This document shows positions 9,082-17,149 of a DNA stretch of 48,544 nt, in pieces. The notes under the pieces are model-generated. The model saw only the letters and a program-made list of their open reading frames with translations. It had not been told where the DNA came from and did no database searches. This DNA comes from Bacteroidales bacterium (GTDB lineage Bacteria; Bacteroidota; Bacteroidia; Bacteroidales; UBA932): NCBI GenBank assembly GCA_017478685.1, contig JAFVDC010000091.1, positions 1 to 48,544 of the forward strand, read 5' to 3'. Position numbers and translations under genes: made by a program. The stretch's first letter is position 1, and each line of letters opens with the position of its first letter.

Positions 9082-10121
9082 TCGTCGCCTATGATTATTT
9101 CCTTAGTCTCTGTCCAGTCGGTGACGGCGGTGGTTATTTCCGTGGGGTCCATGCCGACTGCGATTCGGAAGGTGTACTTTATGTCGGTTTCCCAAACAGG
9201 GCAATAACGCCTGAGGGAAAGCTCGTTGGTGTAGGGGAAGTCGGTAGTATAGTCGGATACTATCTGCCCCGTAGTTGTGTCCGTAATGCTTGAACGGACT
9301 CTGATATGGTGCCACTCCTTCAGATAAGCTCCTTCCCGGAGTGTCTGGGGTATAAGGAGTATGTTGCAAAGTTTTTGAAGGATGGGGTTGTCGTAGCGGT
9401 CACAGTTAAGCTCCAGTCCTTCGAAGTTCCTGTAAATGAGATATTCGGCAGTTTCGGATTCGTCCAGAGTCCATTCCTTGGGCTTTTGGGTGAATACGCC
9501 TTTGGAAATGATACCTCCTATCTTCACTGAATCCAGAACCACGGTAATGACGTTTGCCTGGATGAGGTTGTTTTCCTGGCGGGAGTATGAGTAATGCTTC
9601 AGAGTTCTTGCCTTGAAGCAGACCTGAGTGAGGGCATGGGAGAAAACTATCGGGACAAGGGCCGAATGGGCTTCGCAGTTTTCCGTGACTTCGGCAAAGC
9701 AAAGGTCTGTCTGGGTGTCTGAATCACCGGGAATGGACCAGTCTGCCGTCATGCCATGTTCCTCCGAGAAACTGATTTCGGGGACTACCGGCGACCCTGC
9801 GTAAAAATTGACAGTGCCATCCGAGGGCCAGAAGTAGTCATTTTCTGTTCTCCAAAAAACGTTTTCAAAACTGTACTCCACCGTTTGCCTGTCTATGAGG
9901 ACTTTGGATTCGGCTCCGTTTGAAGGATGGTGTATGGCCTCAATCACAAACGGCTCGTCCAGCGGGTAATTTGTGGTTGTGATTATGCTCTTTGAAGAGT
10001 GCGATGCAGTGGCCGAAAACACCATTGGCTCGGTGTCCACGTGATGAATCACGTTCTTTGTGCATGAGCAAATGGAAATGATTGCAAGAATACATAATAT
10101 CCCTCTTCCGGGGCAGGACAT
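9078..10121 (-). CDS. Fimbrillin family lipoprotein (Mfa_like), start codon in a hairpin
   Basis: A 347-residue subunit starting MSCPGRGILC at the ATG 10119-10121. An in-frame GTG at 10169 would add 16 residues, but the ATG gives a normal lipoprotein signal with lipobox C20 (SICSC). The maturation-type motif is SSKSII (K44). Fimbrillin signatures are YFWPSDGTVNFYAGSP and IVFSHALTQVCFKAR, with the final strand VTDWTETKEIIIGDE. The ATG lies in the loop of a strong hairpin (10105-10139), so its translation may be controlled separately from the three fimbrillin genes upstream. Its stop overlaps the next start (ATGA). Confidence 0.86.
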   Translation of the reverse strand: MSCPGRGILCILAIISICSCTKNVIHHVDTEPMVFSATASHSSKSIITTTNYPLDEPFVIEAIHHPSNGAESKVLIDRQTVEYSFENVFWRTENDYFWPSDGTVNFYAGSPVVPEISFSEEHGMTADWSIPGDSDTQTDLCFAEVTENCEAHSALVPIVFSHALTQVCFKARTLKHYSYSRQENNLIQANVITVVLDSVKIGGIISKGVFTQKPKEWTLDESETAEYLIYRNFEGLELNCDRYDNPILQKLCNILLIPQTLREGAYLKEWHHIRVRSSITDTTTGQIVSDYTTDFPYTNELSLRRYCPVWETDIKYTFRIAVGMDPTEITTAVTDWTETKEIIIGDE

Positions 10122-10139
10122 GGCCGTCCTGCCCGGAAG
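10105..10139 (-). promoter_or_regulatory. Strong hairpin enclosing a start codon within the pilus operon
   Basis: The core arms GGGCAGGAC (10111-10119 on plus) and GTCCTGCCC (10126-10134) are perfect. Beyond one extra G the stem continues through CTTCC/GGAAG, giving about 14 bp around a 6-nt loop. On the minus-strand transcript the loop reads GGCCAU, and the AUG of the fimbrillin gene begins inside it. No U-run follows, so it is not a classical terminator. It could stabilise the upstream fimbrillin mRNA end, attenuate, or block initiation of the distal genes. Confidence 0.65.
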
Positions 10140-10176
10140 GAGATAATTATATAAACAATCAATTCTCACAGCGAAA

Positions 10177-11262
10177 CTACAGGAGTGTTGCGTTGACAGC
10201 GTCGATGGTGATACCGTCGATGTTCTCGGTCTCCCAGCCTTCTACCAGAGGAGCAAACATGATTTCGTTGTTTGCACCGTCAAGGGAAATTCCAAGGTGG
10301 AAGACATAGCGCTTGCCATTCTGGAACTTGTTGCCACTTACACGGCCGTAGATGGGAATGGTAACGGTCTGGGTGGGAGTTGCAGGATAGTCAAAGCCGT
10401 TGATGGTGTAGGCTGCAATGCTGTAGCTTACCTCAATGACCTGATCTTCGGCAGAACCGGTAACAATGTTCTCGGGGATGACAACGAATGCTGCGCTGTT
10501 GTCGATGGAGGCTACGAAGGAAGCGCCGGAGAGGAAGCTCTCGGTGGTGGCAAGAACCTCGCTGCCCTGGAAGGATACGAAGTCGGCCTTGGTGTTGATG
10601 TTGGACCACATACCTTTGCCGATGGTTGTGCTCTTGGTGTAGTCACCGCTGGTCTTCATGTTCTTGAAGACAACCTTCTCGATGGAGATCTTGCCCTTGA
10701 GGCTCTCGGTAACGGTTGCATCGAAAGCGGTAACGGCAATCTGGCTGGTGATGTGCTTGAACACAAGGCTTACCTGGGGCTTGCTGGGAGCATCCTGGGC
10801 GAGGACTGCTGCTACAAGGGGATCAATCTGGCTGCCGATAGCGGTGCCGAGGCTTACGCCGGTGAGGTTGATGCCTTTGGGCTCCTCGTCGGAGACGAAG
10901 GTGGCGTTGAGGCTGCCGGGATAGTATGCGTAGAAGTCCACTTTACCGGTTGCGGGCCAGAGGTAGGTACCAGTGGTAGCCTTCCAGTCACCACCCTGAT
11001 AGGAGATGTTTACATCGTCCATAAGGGGAGTGGCATAGTCATATGTAGTGCCATCAAGGGCTGCATAGCCGAATACGTTGAAGGACTCGGTTGTAGGGAA
11101 TGCAAGCTGCTCGGGGGCGTTGCTGTCCGGGAGGATCAGGGCCTTGGTTGTGAGAGCGTTAGGTGCGAAGCTGATGGGAGAAGCTTCGGGAACGTTTACT
11201 TCGTTCTTTGCGCAAGCTGCAAGTGCAAGTGCTGCAGCGGCGATGATGATAACTTTTTTCAT
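10177..11262 (-). CDS. Fimbrillin family lipoprotein (Mfa_like)
   Basis: A 361-residue subunit starting MKKVIIIAAAA. The start at 11262 is preferred over an in-frame TTG four codons upstream because it begins the Lys-rich signal peptide. The lipobox is at C17 (AAC), with TTKALIL giving K40 as maturation site. Fimbrillin strands are YLWPATGKVDFYAYYPGS and LVFKHITSQIAVTAFD. The C-terminus has VEGWETENIDGITIDAV. It is separated by 43 nt from the gene before it and by 55 nt from the next ATG, wider than the distal gaps, so it may be translated independently at high level. Together with the two genes upstream it is a candidate major shaft subunit; which one predominates cannot be told from sequence. 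Confidence 0.9.
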   Translation of the reverse strand: MKKVIIIAAAALALAACAKNEVNVPEASPISFAPNALTTKALILPDSNAPEQLAFPTTESFNVFGYAALDGTTYDYATPLMDDVNISYQGGDWKATTGTYLWPATGKVDFYAYYPGSLNATFVSDEEPKGINLTGVSLGTAIGSQIDPLVAAVLAQDAPSKPQVSLVFKHITSQIAVTAFDATVTESLKGKISIEKVVFKNMKTSGDYTKSTTIGKGMWSNINTKADFVSFQGSEVLATTESFLSGASFVASIDNSAAFVVIPENIVTGSAEDQVIEVSYSIAAYTINGFDYPATPTQTVTIPIYGRVSGNKFQNGKRYVFHLGISLDGANNEIMFAPLVEGWETENIDGITIDAVNATLL

Positions 11263-11305
11263 GGTATGTAACAAAATTTAAATTTTAATAATCTGATTGA
11301 AAAAA

Positions 11306-12424
11306 CTAGTTTGCATCCTGAGGAACCTCATACTCACTGGTAACAGTGGCCTCCCAGTCAACGATATCAGGAGAGTACTTGATTTCGTCCATAGAGAAGA
11401 CAAGATTGAGGTTGTACTTTGTATTCTTTGCGAAAGAAGAAAGTGTAACAGTATCACCAGCTGTCAGGTTGATGGTCTTGGTAGCAGTGGAAACTACATT
11501 GTTGTGCTCTACCTGATAGGTAACGGTGATAATATCCTGAGCGGCAGTAAGGGTCTGCGGGATTACAAGGAAGGAATCACCCTGCTTTACATAAGATGTT
11601 GTAAGAGCGGGAGAGGCAGAAGAGAGAACAGTGCGGGTAGCATCGGTAGCAGGTTCGGTCCAGGTAACGGTAGGATCTGCTGTAAGATTATCGGCAACAG
11701 TAAGGGTAGCGTTGTCGTCAACGGTTACGGAGAGAGCGGTGATGGTGAAGGTATAGTCCTGAGCCGCATAGTCTTTATCAGTCTTTGCGTAAATAGCAAT
11801 CTGGGAAAGAGCGTGATGGAATACCACGGGAACACCTTTGTAGGTGGTAGCGTCGGTGCCATCGGCGTCATAGTTTGTATCATTTGCGCTCTTTTCTACA
11901 GCGTCGCTCCACATAAGGTCTGCCACATAATTGCCGGTTACTGTCTGGAAATTAGCAACGGTAAGGGTAGCCTTATTATCGGTAACGCCAATGGAAGCGG
12001 GAACGGCTGTTGATCCATTCGCTCCGTTGGCTTCATAATAGAAGGGAGAATAACCCATAAATACTATAGAGCCGGTAAGCGGCCAGTAGTCTACGCTTGC
12101 AGCATTTCTCCAAGCCTCGCTATTGTCGGTGTTCTCTGAGTCTTTTGCCCAAGTGATCTTGGTTGCTGCGCTGGCGCTTGCACCAATCCACACATTGTTG
12201 CTGTGGTTGGCGCTCCAGCTGTCGGCCTGGTAGAGACCCCAGATACCGAAAGCGGGATCTGAGGGTGCATAGTAAGTATTGTTTATGATAGCCTTGGTAG
12301 CCTTGGCAGCCACGGCGTTGTAAGAGATCTCACGGCCCTTGTTGGTAGGGGTGCTAACCTCATTCTTGGTGCATGCGGCGAACGTTACGAGCGCGGCAAC
12401 TGCGAGGAAGAATAACTTTTTCAT
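11306..12424 (-). CDS. Fimbrillin family lipoprotein (Mfa_like)
   Basis: A 372-residue subunit from MKKLFFLAVAALV. An upstream ATG at 12445 overlaps the previous stop by one base and would add MNKNNTT; it may serve as a coupling start, but the 12424 ATG gives the cleaner signal peptide. Lipobox C18 (FAAC), maturation motif KATKAIINN at K44, YWPLTGSIVFMGYSP and VFHHALSQIAIYAKTD strands, and final IVDWEATVTSEYEV. It follows a very similar subunit and precedes another, giving three tandem fimbrillins that arose by duplication and diverged strongly in the exposed loops. Confidence 0.9.
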   Translation of the reverse strand: MKKLFFLAVAALVTFAACTKNEVSTPTNKGREISYNAVAAKATKAIINNTYYAPSDPAFGIWGLYQADSWSANHSNNVWIGASASAATKITWAKDSENTDNSEAWRNAASVDYWPLTGSIVFMGYSPFYYEANGANGSTAVPASIGVTDNKATLTVANFQTVTGNYVADLMWSDAVEKSANDTNYDADGTDATTYKGVPVVFHHALSQIAIYAKTDKDYAAQDYTFTITALSVTVDDNATLTVADNLTADPTVTWTEPATDATRTVLSSASPALTTSYVKQGDSFLVIPQTLTAAQDIITVTYQVEHNNVVSTATKTINLTAGDTVTLSSFAKNTKYNLNLVFSMDEIKYSPDIVDWEATVTSEYEVPQDAN

Positions 12425-12444
12425 GGTTGTATTGTTTTTATTCA

Positions 12445-13539
12445 TTAGTCAAGGATGTTGATGGTGGCGATTTCGACATCTACCCAGTCGGTGACCTCAG
12501 GAGGGAAGAGGATTTCGTTGAGCTTGAAGTTGAGGGTGTAGATGTATTTCTTTCCGGCAACCCATTCCTGGGCGGCACCTACGGTAACATCACCTGTGAT
12601 GGCGGCGCTGCCGGTCTGCTCCATGGTGTAGTTGATGGTAAGGGTGGTTCCTTCAAGAACTTCTGTGGTTGCAGGGTCGTCGACGTTTGCAGCCTGAGGG
12701 ATCATTACGTTGGCATCACCGTAAAGTGCGGCAGCAGCGTCGGTTGCGGCGTATGCAACAGTGGCGGTGGTTGCGTAGTAAGGCCAGTTCTCAGTCTGGT
12801 CGGCGTTGTCACTCCATGCGAAGTCGCTGTTTGCGTATGCAAGGTCACCGGAGAGGTCAACGTTGTTGATGGTTACGCTGTTAACCTTGAAGGTGACGTC
12901 TGCAGAGTAGTCGTCATTGGTACGTACGCGGAACTGAATCTGGGAAAGAGCGTGCTTGAACACCATAGCAACCTTTCCGTCACCAACTTTAGCGATGGAC
13001 GCTCTGCTGCCTTCCTTAGATGCGAACATAAGATCAACGGTCTTGTTGTCGGCACTGATAGTGTAATCGGTAATAGAGGCTTTTGCCTTGTCATTTTTGT
13101 CGTCCCAACCGGGAGTAAGTTCATCGTAAGATGCTGCTGCCAGGTCTGAGGGATGAATGGCAAGGAAACCGATGGAACCGGTGAAGGGCCAGTAGTAGTA
13201 GTGCTCTTCATTTCTCCACTCTAAGTCATGAGTTGCAGGAACAGCACCCTTGGTCCAGGAGATGGTAAGGTTGCTCATAAAGTTGGAAGCGTCGCCCTCG
13301 GCAAATTCTGAGAAATCACCAACCTGAGACTGCCAACCCCATACCTTGAAGGTGTTGTCGGTTCCATAGGTGGTGCCGGTGATGATGGCGTCATTGGCCT
13401 TGGTGGCCTTTTTGTTAACAGCTACGAAGCCGATTTCATCGCCTTCGAGATTGCCGGTGTTGACGGGCTCAACATTGGCTTTGTTGCAGGCTGCGAGCAC
13501 TACCAGTGCTGCTGCGAGAATCAATTGATTGGTTTTCAT
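12445..13539 (-). CDS. Fimbrillin family lipoprotein (Mfa_like), first fimbrillin of operon 1
   Basis: A 364-residue subunit. The signal peptide MKTNQLILAAALVVLAAC puts lipobox Cys at 18. KKATKAND gives K47 as the maturation lysine. YYWPFTGSIGFLAIHP and MVFKHALSQIQFRVRT are the diagnostic fimbrillin strands, and it ends VTDWVDVEIATINILD. It is the first structural subunit after the DUF5119 gene, with a 46-nt AT-rich leader gap and low-charge, Ala/Thr/Asp-rich composition, all typical of abundant shaft pilins. Major-pilin status is inference. Confidence 0.9.
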   Translation of the reverse strand: MKTNQLILAAALVVLAACNKANVEPVNTGNLEGDEIGFVAVNKKATKANDAIITGTTYGTDNTFKVWGWQSQVGDFSEFAEGDASNFMSNLTISWTKGAVPATHDLEWRNEEHYYYWPFTGSIGFLAIHPSDLAAASYDELTPGWDDKNDKAKASITDYTISADNKTVDLMFASKEGSRASIAKVGDGKVAMVFKHALSQIQFRVRTNDDYSADVTFKVNSVTINNVDLSGDLAYANSDFAWSDNADQTENWPYYATTATVAYAATDAAAALYGDANVMIPQAANVDDPATTEVLEGTTLTINYTMEQTGSAAITGDVTVGAAQEWVAGKKYIYTLNFKLNEILFPPEVTDWVDVEIATINILD

Positions 13540-13585
13540 AATGTTTGATTGTTTATAAAATGGTTTAACTTATAATTTTTCAATT

Positions 13586-14614
13586 TTATATGTTGATTGG
13601 AACATTCTCTACATCCCAGTCGTCTACGCCCGGCTGGAAGCCTGAGCCTCCTCCGGTACCTGGCTGGGGCTCAGGAACTTCTATAACTTCTTCAATGTAA
13701 ATTGTCTGGTCTTCGAAAGCCATGTCCGTGAAGAATTCGTCCGTGATGTCACGGTGCCATTCCACGGTTTCTCCACCAACGGTCTTGAGGATGATGGTGA
13801 GCCACAGGCGGCTTTCAATGTTGGGGTTCTTGCCGAAGGTGTTGAACTTACCAACCACAATGTCGTTTTCGGCGGAGTCTGTGCCGGCCTTCATGTCGAA
13901 CATGAGCACCACATCTGTGTCTGTCTTGCCTTCTTCCTTGGGGAAGCCGATGAAGTTGGAGGCAATCTGGCCGGTAAGGAGGGCCCTTGCGGATGCCATG
14001 TATTGCTCGTTCTTGATCCGGACGGAAATCTTCCAGGTCTCGATGATGGTTTCGGCTTCGGCCTCGATGGTCTGGTCTTCCTGGATGTTGAAGACCTCTA
14101 CGTCCTGGTGACTCACGAAGAGGTGGTCCGGTTCATAGATGATTGCGCTTTCCTGAACTTTGGTGAGGGCTGCCTCCCAAGCGTCCTCTTCTGGGCTGGA
14201 CTTGGTGGCGGACCTTCCGTAACGGATGGCATTGAGGATGCTGGACTTCATGGCCGAGGAAACCTCGTTGGTGTAGGCCTCAATGGAGTAGTAGTTGCGG
14301 TCGTTGCGCAGAAGCGTTGCCTCAGTATCAAAGTTGTACGCGATGAACTTGTATTTTCCCGGAGGAAGTGAAATACGGCCACCGGTTGCGGGGAGGTAGC
14401 TCTCCGTGATGAGCTCATAGGTTTCGGTGTCGAAGAACATGACACGCATCATTTCAGGCACGGCAAGTTCTTCGAATTCTCCGTTTACTCTCACGTTGAG
14501 GTGGAGGTTGAGACGGAGGTTGAGGTTGACGCTGCCATACTCAAGGTCACGGCGCTTGCAGCCTGTGAGGACTGTAAGCACAGCAAGGAAGAGTATGACC
14601 AAACGCCTTTTCAT
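13586..14614 (-). CDS. DUF5119 domain lipoprotein (pilus base candidate)
   Basis: A 342-residue lipoprotein with lipobox C19 (LTGC). The family pattern is clear: MRVMFFDTE, then LPPGKYKFIAYNFDTEAT and YYSIEAYT, as in DUF5119 proteins encoded with Bacteroidales fimbriae. There is no (T/S)K maturation motif near the N-terminus; SATKSS occurs only near residue 135. This would keep the lipid anchor, fitting a membrane-bound base or accessory protein rather than a polymerised subunit. The C-terminus ends with a Gly/Pro-rich linker and DDWDVENVPINI, resembling the final strand of the fimbrillins. It starts 7 nt after the DUF3575 gene. The base role is inference from lipidation and position. Confidence 0.8.
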   Translation of the reverse strand: MKRRLVILFLAVLTVLTGCKRRDLEYGSVNLNLRLNLHLNVRVNGEFEELAVPEMMRVMFFDTETYELITESYLPATGGRISLPPGKYKFIAYNFDTEATLLRNDRNYYSIEAYTNEVSSAMKSSILNAIRYGRSATKSSPEEDAWEAALTKVQESAIIYEPDHLFVSHQDVEVFNIQEDQTIEAEAETIIETWKISVRIKNEQYMASARALLTGQIASNFIGFPKEEGKTDTDVVLMFDMKAGTDSAENDIVVGKFNTFGKNPNIESRLWLTIILKTVGGETVEWHRDITDEFFTDMAFEDQTIYIEEVIEVPEPQPGTGGGSGFQPGVDDWDVENVPINI

Positions 14615-14621
14615 TTACTTA

Positions 14622-16451
14622 TTACTTTCTGATGCGTTTTTTGTAGTAAAACAGATATGTCAGGGTCACTCTTGCATCCGTGACGCCGAAATATGTGAAA
14701 TTACCGCTGTAACGGTACATGAGGTGCTCATTGTTCTGGCGGCCTTCGTAGTAGCGGTAGTAGGTGTACATGGGGCCCACTCCAAGGCCGAAGTTGAGGC
14801 TCCAGTGCTCGTCAAAGCAAAGACTGTACCCGATACCCACTGAACCCAGGGCTTCTTCTCCCTGGTAACCGTTGCCATTATGCTGGAAGTCGTAGTAGCC
14901 CATTCCCGCTGAGAGGTAGGCGTACCAGCCTTCAAGAACCCTTGTGTCACCGGAGGGCTTGAACGGTTTTTTGAATTTTGTGCCGGGATACCACCTGGCG
15001 CCAAGATCCCAGTGCATGAGCTCTGCGCATTCGCCGTTTCCGCCCCAGGCCTGCCAGGGGGAGGTGATGAGGTAGTTGGAATGGATGCTCCAATGCTTGC
15101 CGATGGGGATTTCGTAGCCGATGGTGAGGGGAATTGCATGGAAACCGGTTGCGATTGAACCGCCGGTAAGGTACAGGAGGTTGGTTGCAAGGGCTGCAAG
15201 GGGTTTCTTGACAAAACCTTCATCCTCCACTGTTTCGGGGGCTACGGGGACCACGGGAACTACCGGAACTACGGCTGCAGTGTCCTTGGGCTCCGTGACG
15301 GCGGTGGTGTCTGCGGGAGCAACTGAAGCAGTGTCGGCGGGAGCCGTCACAGTTGTGTCTGCTGTGGCAGGGACCACGGACTCCTCTGCGCCGGTGGCTT
15401 TTTGGCCGATACCGGTGCCTTCCTCAACCTCTATGCTGGCGATGCGTGCGGAGCGAAGGTAAGGATAATCGTCCGCGGCGCCTTCGACTGCGCCCTTGTT
15501 CACTACGGTGATCTTGTTCTCATACTCGGGGAACATACCCACAATGTAGTTCTTCAGGTTTTCTGCGCGGTTTGTGGCAAGGCGCTCATTTCCCTTTACG
15601 GGACCTTCCGGGGAGGCGGTGCCCTCAATTACCATGCTGCCAACCTTGCCGGACCTCAGGAGGCGGATGATCTCCTTCATGGATTTGTCGTTGCCCATGT
15701 ACTGCGGACGGATAAAGTCCTCGTTCAGAGCATAGTAGACAACCGGGAGACCTTCTTTCACGTAGGTGGTGCGGCTCTCTTTTGCGGAAAATTCTCCACC
15801 ACTTTTGCTAGCGTCTGAGATTTCAGAATTTGCAAAATCTTTTTCAGAATCTGCAAAATTTTCAATTCTCAGCTCGATGGCGGCAAAGCGGAGGGATTTG
15901 AAGTAATTTGCGTAAAGACGCTTGTACTCCGGCAGTGCGGTGAGTTCACGCTCCTTGGCATCTGCTTCAATATCCTTGCCGATAATGGACAGGACGGCGC
16001 TGCGGGTGCTTTCACTGAGGCGGGAGTCGGATTCCACCTGGATGCGGAGATCTTCCCATGCCTCTTCTCCGGGACGCAGGGTGATTTTGCCCTGGAGCTG
16101 GGGGTACTTGCCTTCCAGATATGCCTGCATGGACTTTGCACGGCGAAGGGAAAGATTACGGTTGTAGGCAAGGTTTCCTTCCGGGGAAGAGTAGGAGGTG
16201 ATGGTGAGGCCCTCCTGGGCTGCCTGTGCGGCGAAAGCATCATTGAGAACGGAAAGGGCTTCAGCATTTCCCTGGTAGTTCTCTACAACGACGTCGGAGT
16301 CGAAGGGGAAGAGCACCTTCACGCGCGATACATTATCCTGCGCGCGTAAAGAAAAAAGGCCGCAGAGGAGCATCAAGACAGACACAAGCGCCATCCTGAG
16401 GATGGAGCCCGCGAAGTTTGCAGGAATGCTGTATTTTATTCCTTTGATCAC
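14622..16451 (-). CDS. DUF3575 protein with N-terminal OmpA-like repeats, first gene of operon 1
   Basis: A 609-residue exported protein. The signal region is hydrophobic and ends near AQ (residues 37-38); the GTG at 16451 is used because the later ATG (16394) leaves no basic residue before the hydrophobic stretch. Two OmpA-like periplasmic segments follow. Each has the peptidoglycan-binding core: SSPEGNLAYNRNLSLRRA near residue 88, and ASPEGPVKGNERLATNRA in the second. A Thr/Ala/Pro linker with ADTT repeats (about 365-410) leads to a C-terminal DUF3575 beta-barrel-like domain (IGYEIPIGKHWSIHSNY, HWDLGARWYPG, FGVTDARVTLTYLFYY). Residues about 196-215 are encoded by a short repeat also found at 21160-21193. 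It probably links pilus base, outer membrane and peptidoglycan. Confidence 0.82.
   Translation of the reverse strand: MIKGIKYSIPANFAGSILRMALVSVLMLLCGLFSLRAQDNVSRVKVLFPFDSDVVVENYQGNAEALSVLNDAFAAQAAQEGLTITSYSSPEGNLAYNRNLSLRRAKSMQAYLEGKYPQLQGKITLRPGEEAWEDLRIQVESDSRLSESTRSAVLSIIGKDIEADAKERELTALPEYKRLYANYFKSLRFAAIELRIENFADSEKDFANSEISDASKSGGEFSAKESRTTYVKEGLPVVYYALNEDFIRPQYMGNDKSMKEIIRLLRSGKVGSMVIEGTASPEGPVKGNERLATNRAENLKNYIVGMFPEYENKITVVNKGAVEGAADDYPYLRSARIASIEVEEGTGIGQKATGAEESVVPATADTTVTAPADTASVAPADTTAVTEPKDTAAVVPVVPVVPVAPETVEDEGFVKKPLAALATNLLYLTGGSIATGFHAIPLTIGYEIPIGKHWSIHSNYLITSPWQAWGGNGECAELMHWDLGARWYPGTKFKKPFKPSGDTRVLEGWYAYLSAGMGYYDFQHNGNGYQGEEALGSVGIGYSLCFDEHWSLNFGLGVGPMYTYYRYYEGRQNNEHLMYRYSGNFTYFGVTDARVTLTYLFYYKKRIRK
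15821..15869. repeat. AT-rich repeat element inside a coding region
   Basis: TTTCAGAATTTGCAAA (15821-15836) and AATTTTCAATTCT (15857-15869) recur exactly at 21178-21193 and 21160-21172, in the opposite order, in the spacer after the second membrane AraC gene. Here they are read in frame on the minus strand as ENFADSEKDFANSEISDA, a segment with internal duplication, between the two OmpA-like regions. Confidence 0.6.
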
Positions 16452-16550
16452 TTTCCGGTGTCTGTTTTTGATTTTCCCTTTTTACTACGTAAACCTGATT
16501 TTGCTGCGGTTTGTGCACTATTATAGATGCAGTTTTCAGGTTTAGTGATG

Positions 16551-16583
16551 CAAAGATAGAATCAATTTTTTATATTTCCAAAA
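16551..16583 (-). promoter_or_regulatory. Promoter of the first pilus operon
   Basis: On the minus strand TTTG (complement of 16579-16582) is separated by exactly 20 nt from TATCTTTG (complement of 16551-16558). This matches the Bacteroidota primary-sigma promoter. Transcription should start near 16545, about 95 nt before the first start codon. Confidence 0.8.
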
Positions 16584-16750
16584 GTTTTTACAAATTTTTC
16601 TCAAAAGAATTTCAAATTCTTGAAAATAATTTCGAAATATTTGTGAAAAGTTCCGTTTGGCGCTACGTAGAGCCTATTTAGGGGGTGTATGAAAAAATAG
16701 GGTTTCGAATGAAATCAAATCGCAATACTGAGTCCTGTGAAAAATGGGCT

Positions 16751-16759
16751 GGGGGGGGG
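16751..16759. repeat. Homopolymeric G9 tract
   Basis: Nine consecutive G in an otherwise AT-rich spacer between divergent pilus transcription units. Such tracts slip during replication and are classic phase-variation sites, but this one lies outside both recognised promoters. Confidence 0.7.
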
Positions 16760-16945
16760 TATTAAAAGAATCGGCAAATTTTATCTTTTTAAAATCTATT
16801 TTGAAAAGAAACTGTAATTAGTTAGGTTTTATGAAATTTTGTATGTCCTGGCTATTTCTGATGAATATTGTCTTTATTATATATAATATAAGGTGTGACC
16901 ATACCATTTTCCAATTTCCGTGCCAATTGTCTCTGTTCACTATCC

Positions 16946-16963
16946 GGGCGTCTTAAGACGCCC
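16946..16963. promoter_or_regulatory. Perfect 18-bp palindrome, candidate operator
   Basis: GGGCGTCTTAAGACGCCC is its own reverse complement with no loop, so it is better suited to a dimeric DNA-binding protein than to an RNA hairpin. It is about 130 bp upstream of the plus-strand promoter at 17090-17120. Confidence 0.55.
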
Positions 16964-17089
16964 TTCAGGGGGCCTTCAGCAGGGGTGTTTTAATGATTTT
17001 CGTCACTCCCTGTTTGTTGAACTGTCGCCTGAACGCCCTGATTCGGTGGTTTTATTCAAACAAAAAAATTTCAATTATTTGAAAATAAT

Positions 17090-17120
17090 TTTGGATTCTT
17101 AAAAAATTATCCTATATTTG
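17090..17120 (+). promoter_or_regulatory. Promoter of the regulatory island
   Basis: TTTG (17090-17093) is followed after 19 nt by TATATTTG (17113-17120). This is an excellent Bacteroidota promoter, 29 nt upstream of the ATG at 17150. Confidence 0.8.
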
Positions 17121-17149
17121 CACTGTAATACTTGAAATAAGCTAGCCCT

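Larger units (their letters stand above)
16452..17149. other. Divergent control region (698 bp) between pilus operon 1 and the regulatory island
   Basis: An AT-rich, gene-free region with opposed promoters near both edges (16551-16583 minus, 17090-17120 plus). Between them are a near-palindrome around CTACGTAG (16659-16674), a run of nine G (16751-16759), an alternating AT stretch (about 16875-16892) and a perfect 18-bp palindrome (16946-16963). A 60-codon frame at 16920-17102 has no family features and is not called. The size and structure suggest binding of one or more of the AraC-type regulators encoded nearby. Confidence 0.75.

Noticed and set aside
10297..11271. 324-codon open frame on the plus strand, opposite the third fimbrillin gene
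   Set aside because: It lies entirely antisense to a well-supported fimbrillin, has a Gly/Val/Leu-rich composition without domains, and arises from the biased codon use of the real gene.
16920..17102. Small 60-codon frame in the divergent control region
   Set aside because: No start signal or recognisable sequence, and its end overlaps the -33 element of the plus-strand promoter.
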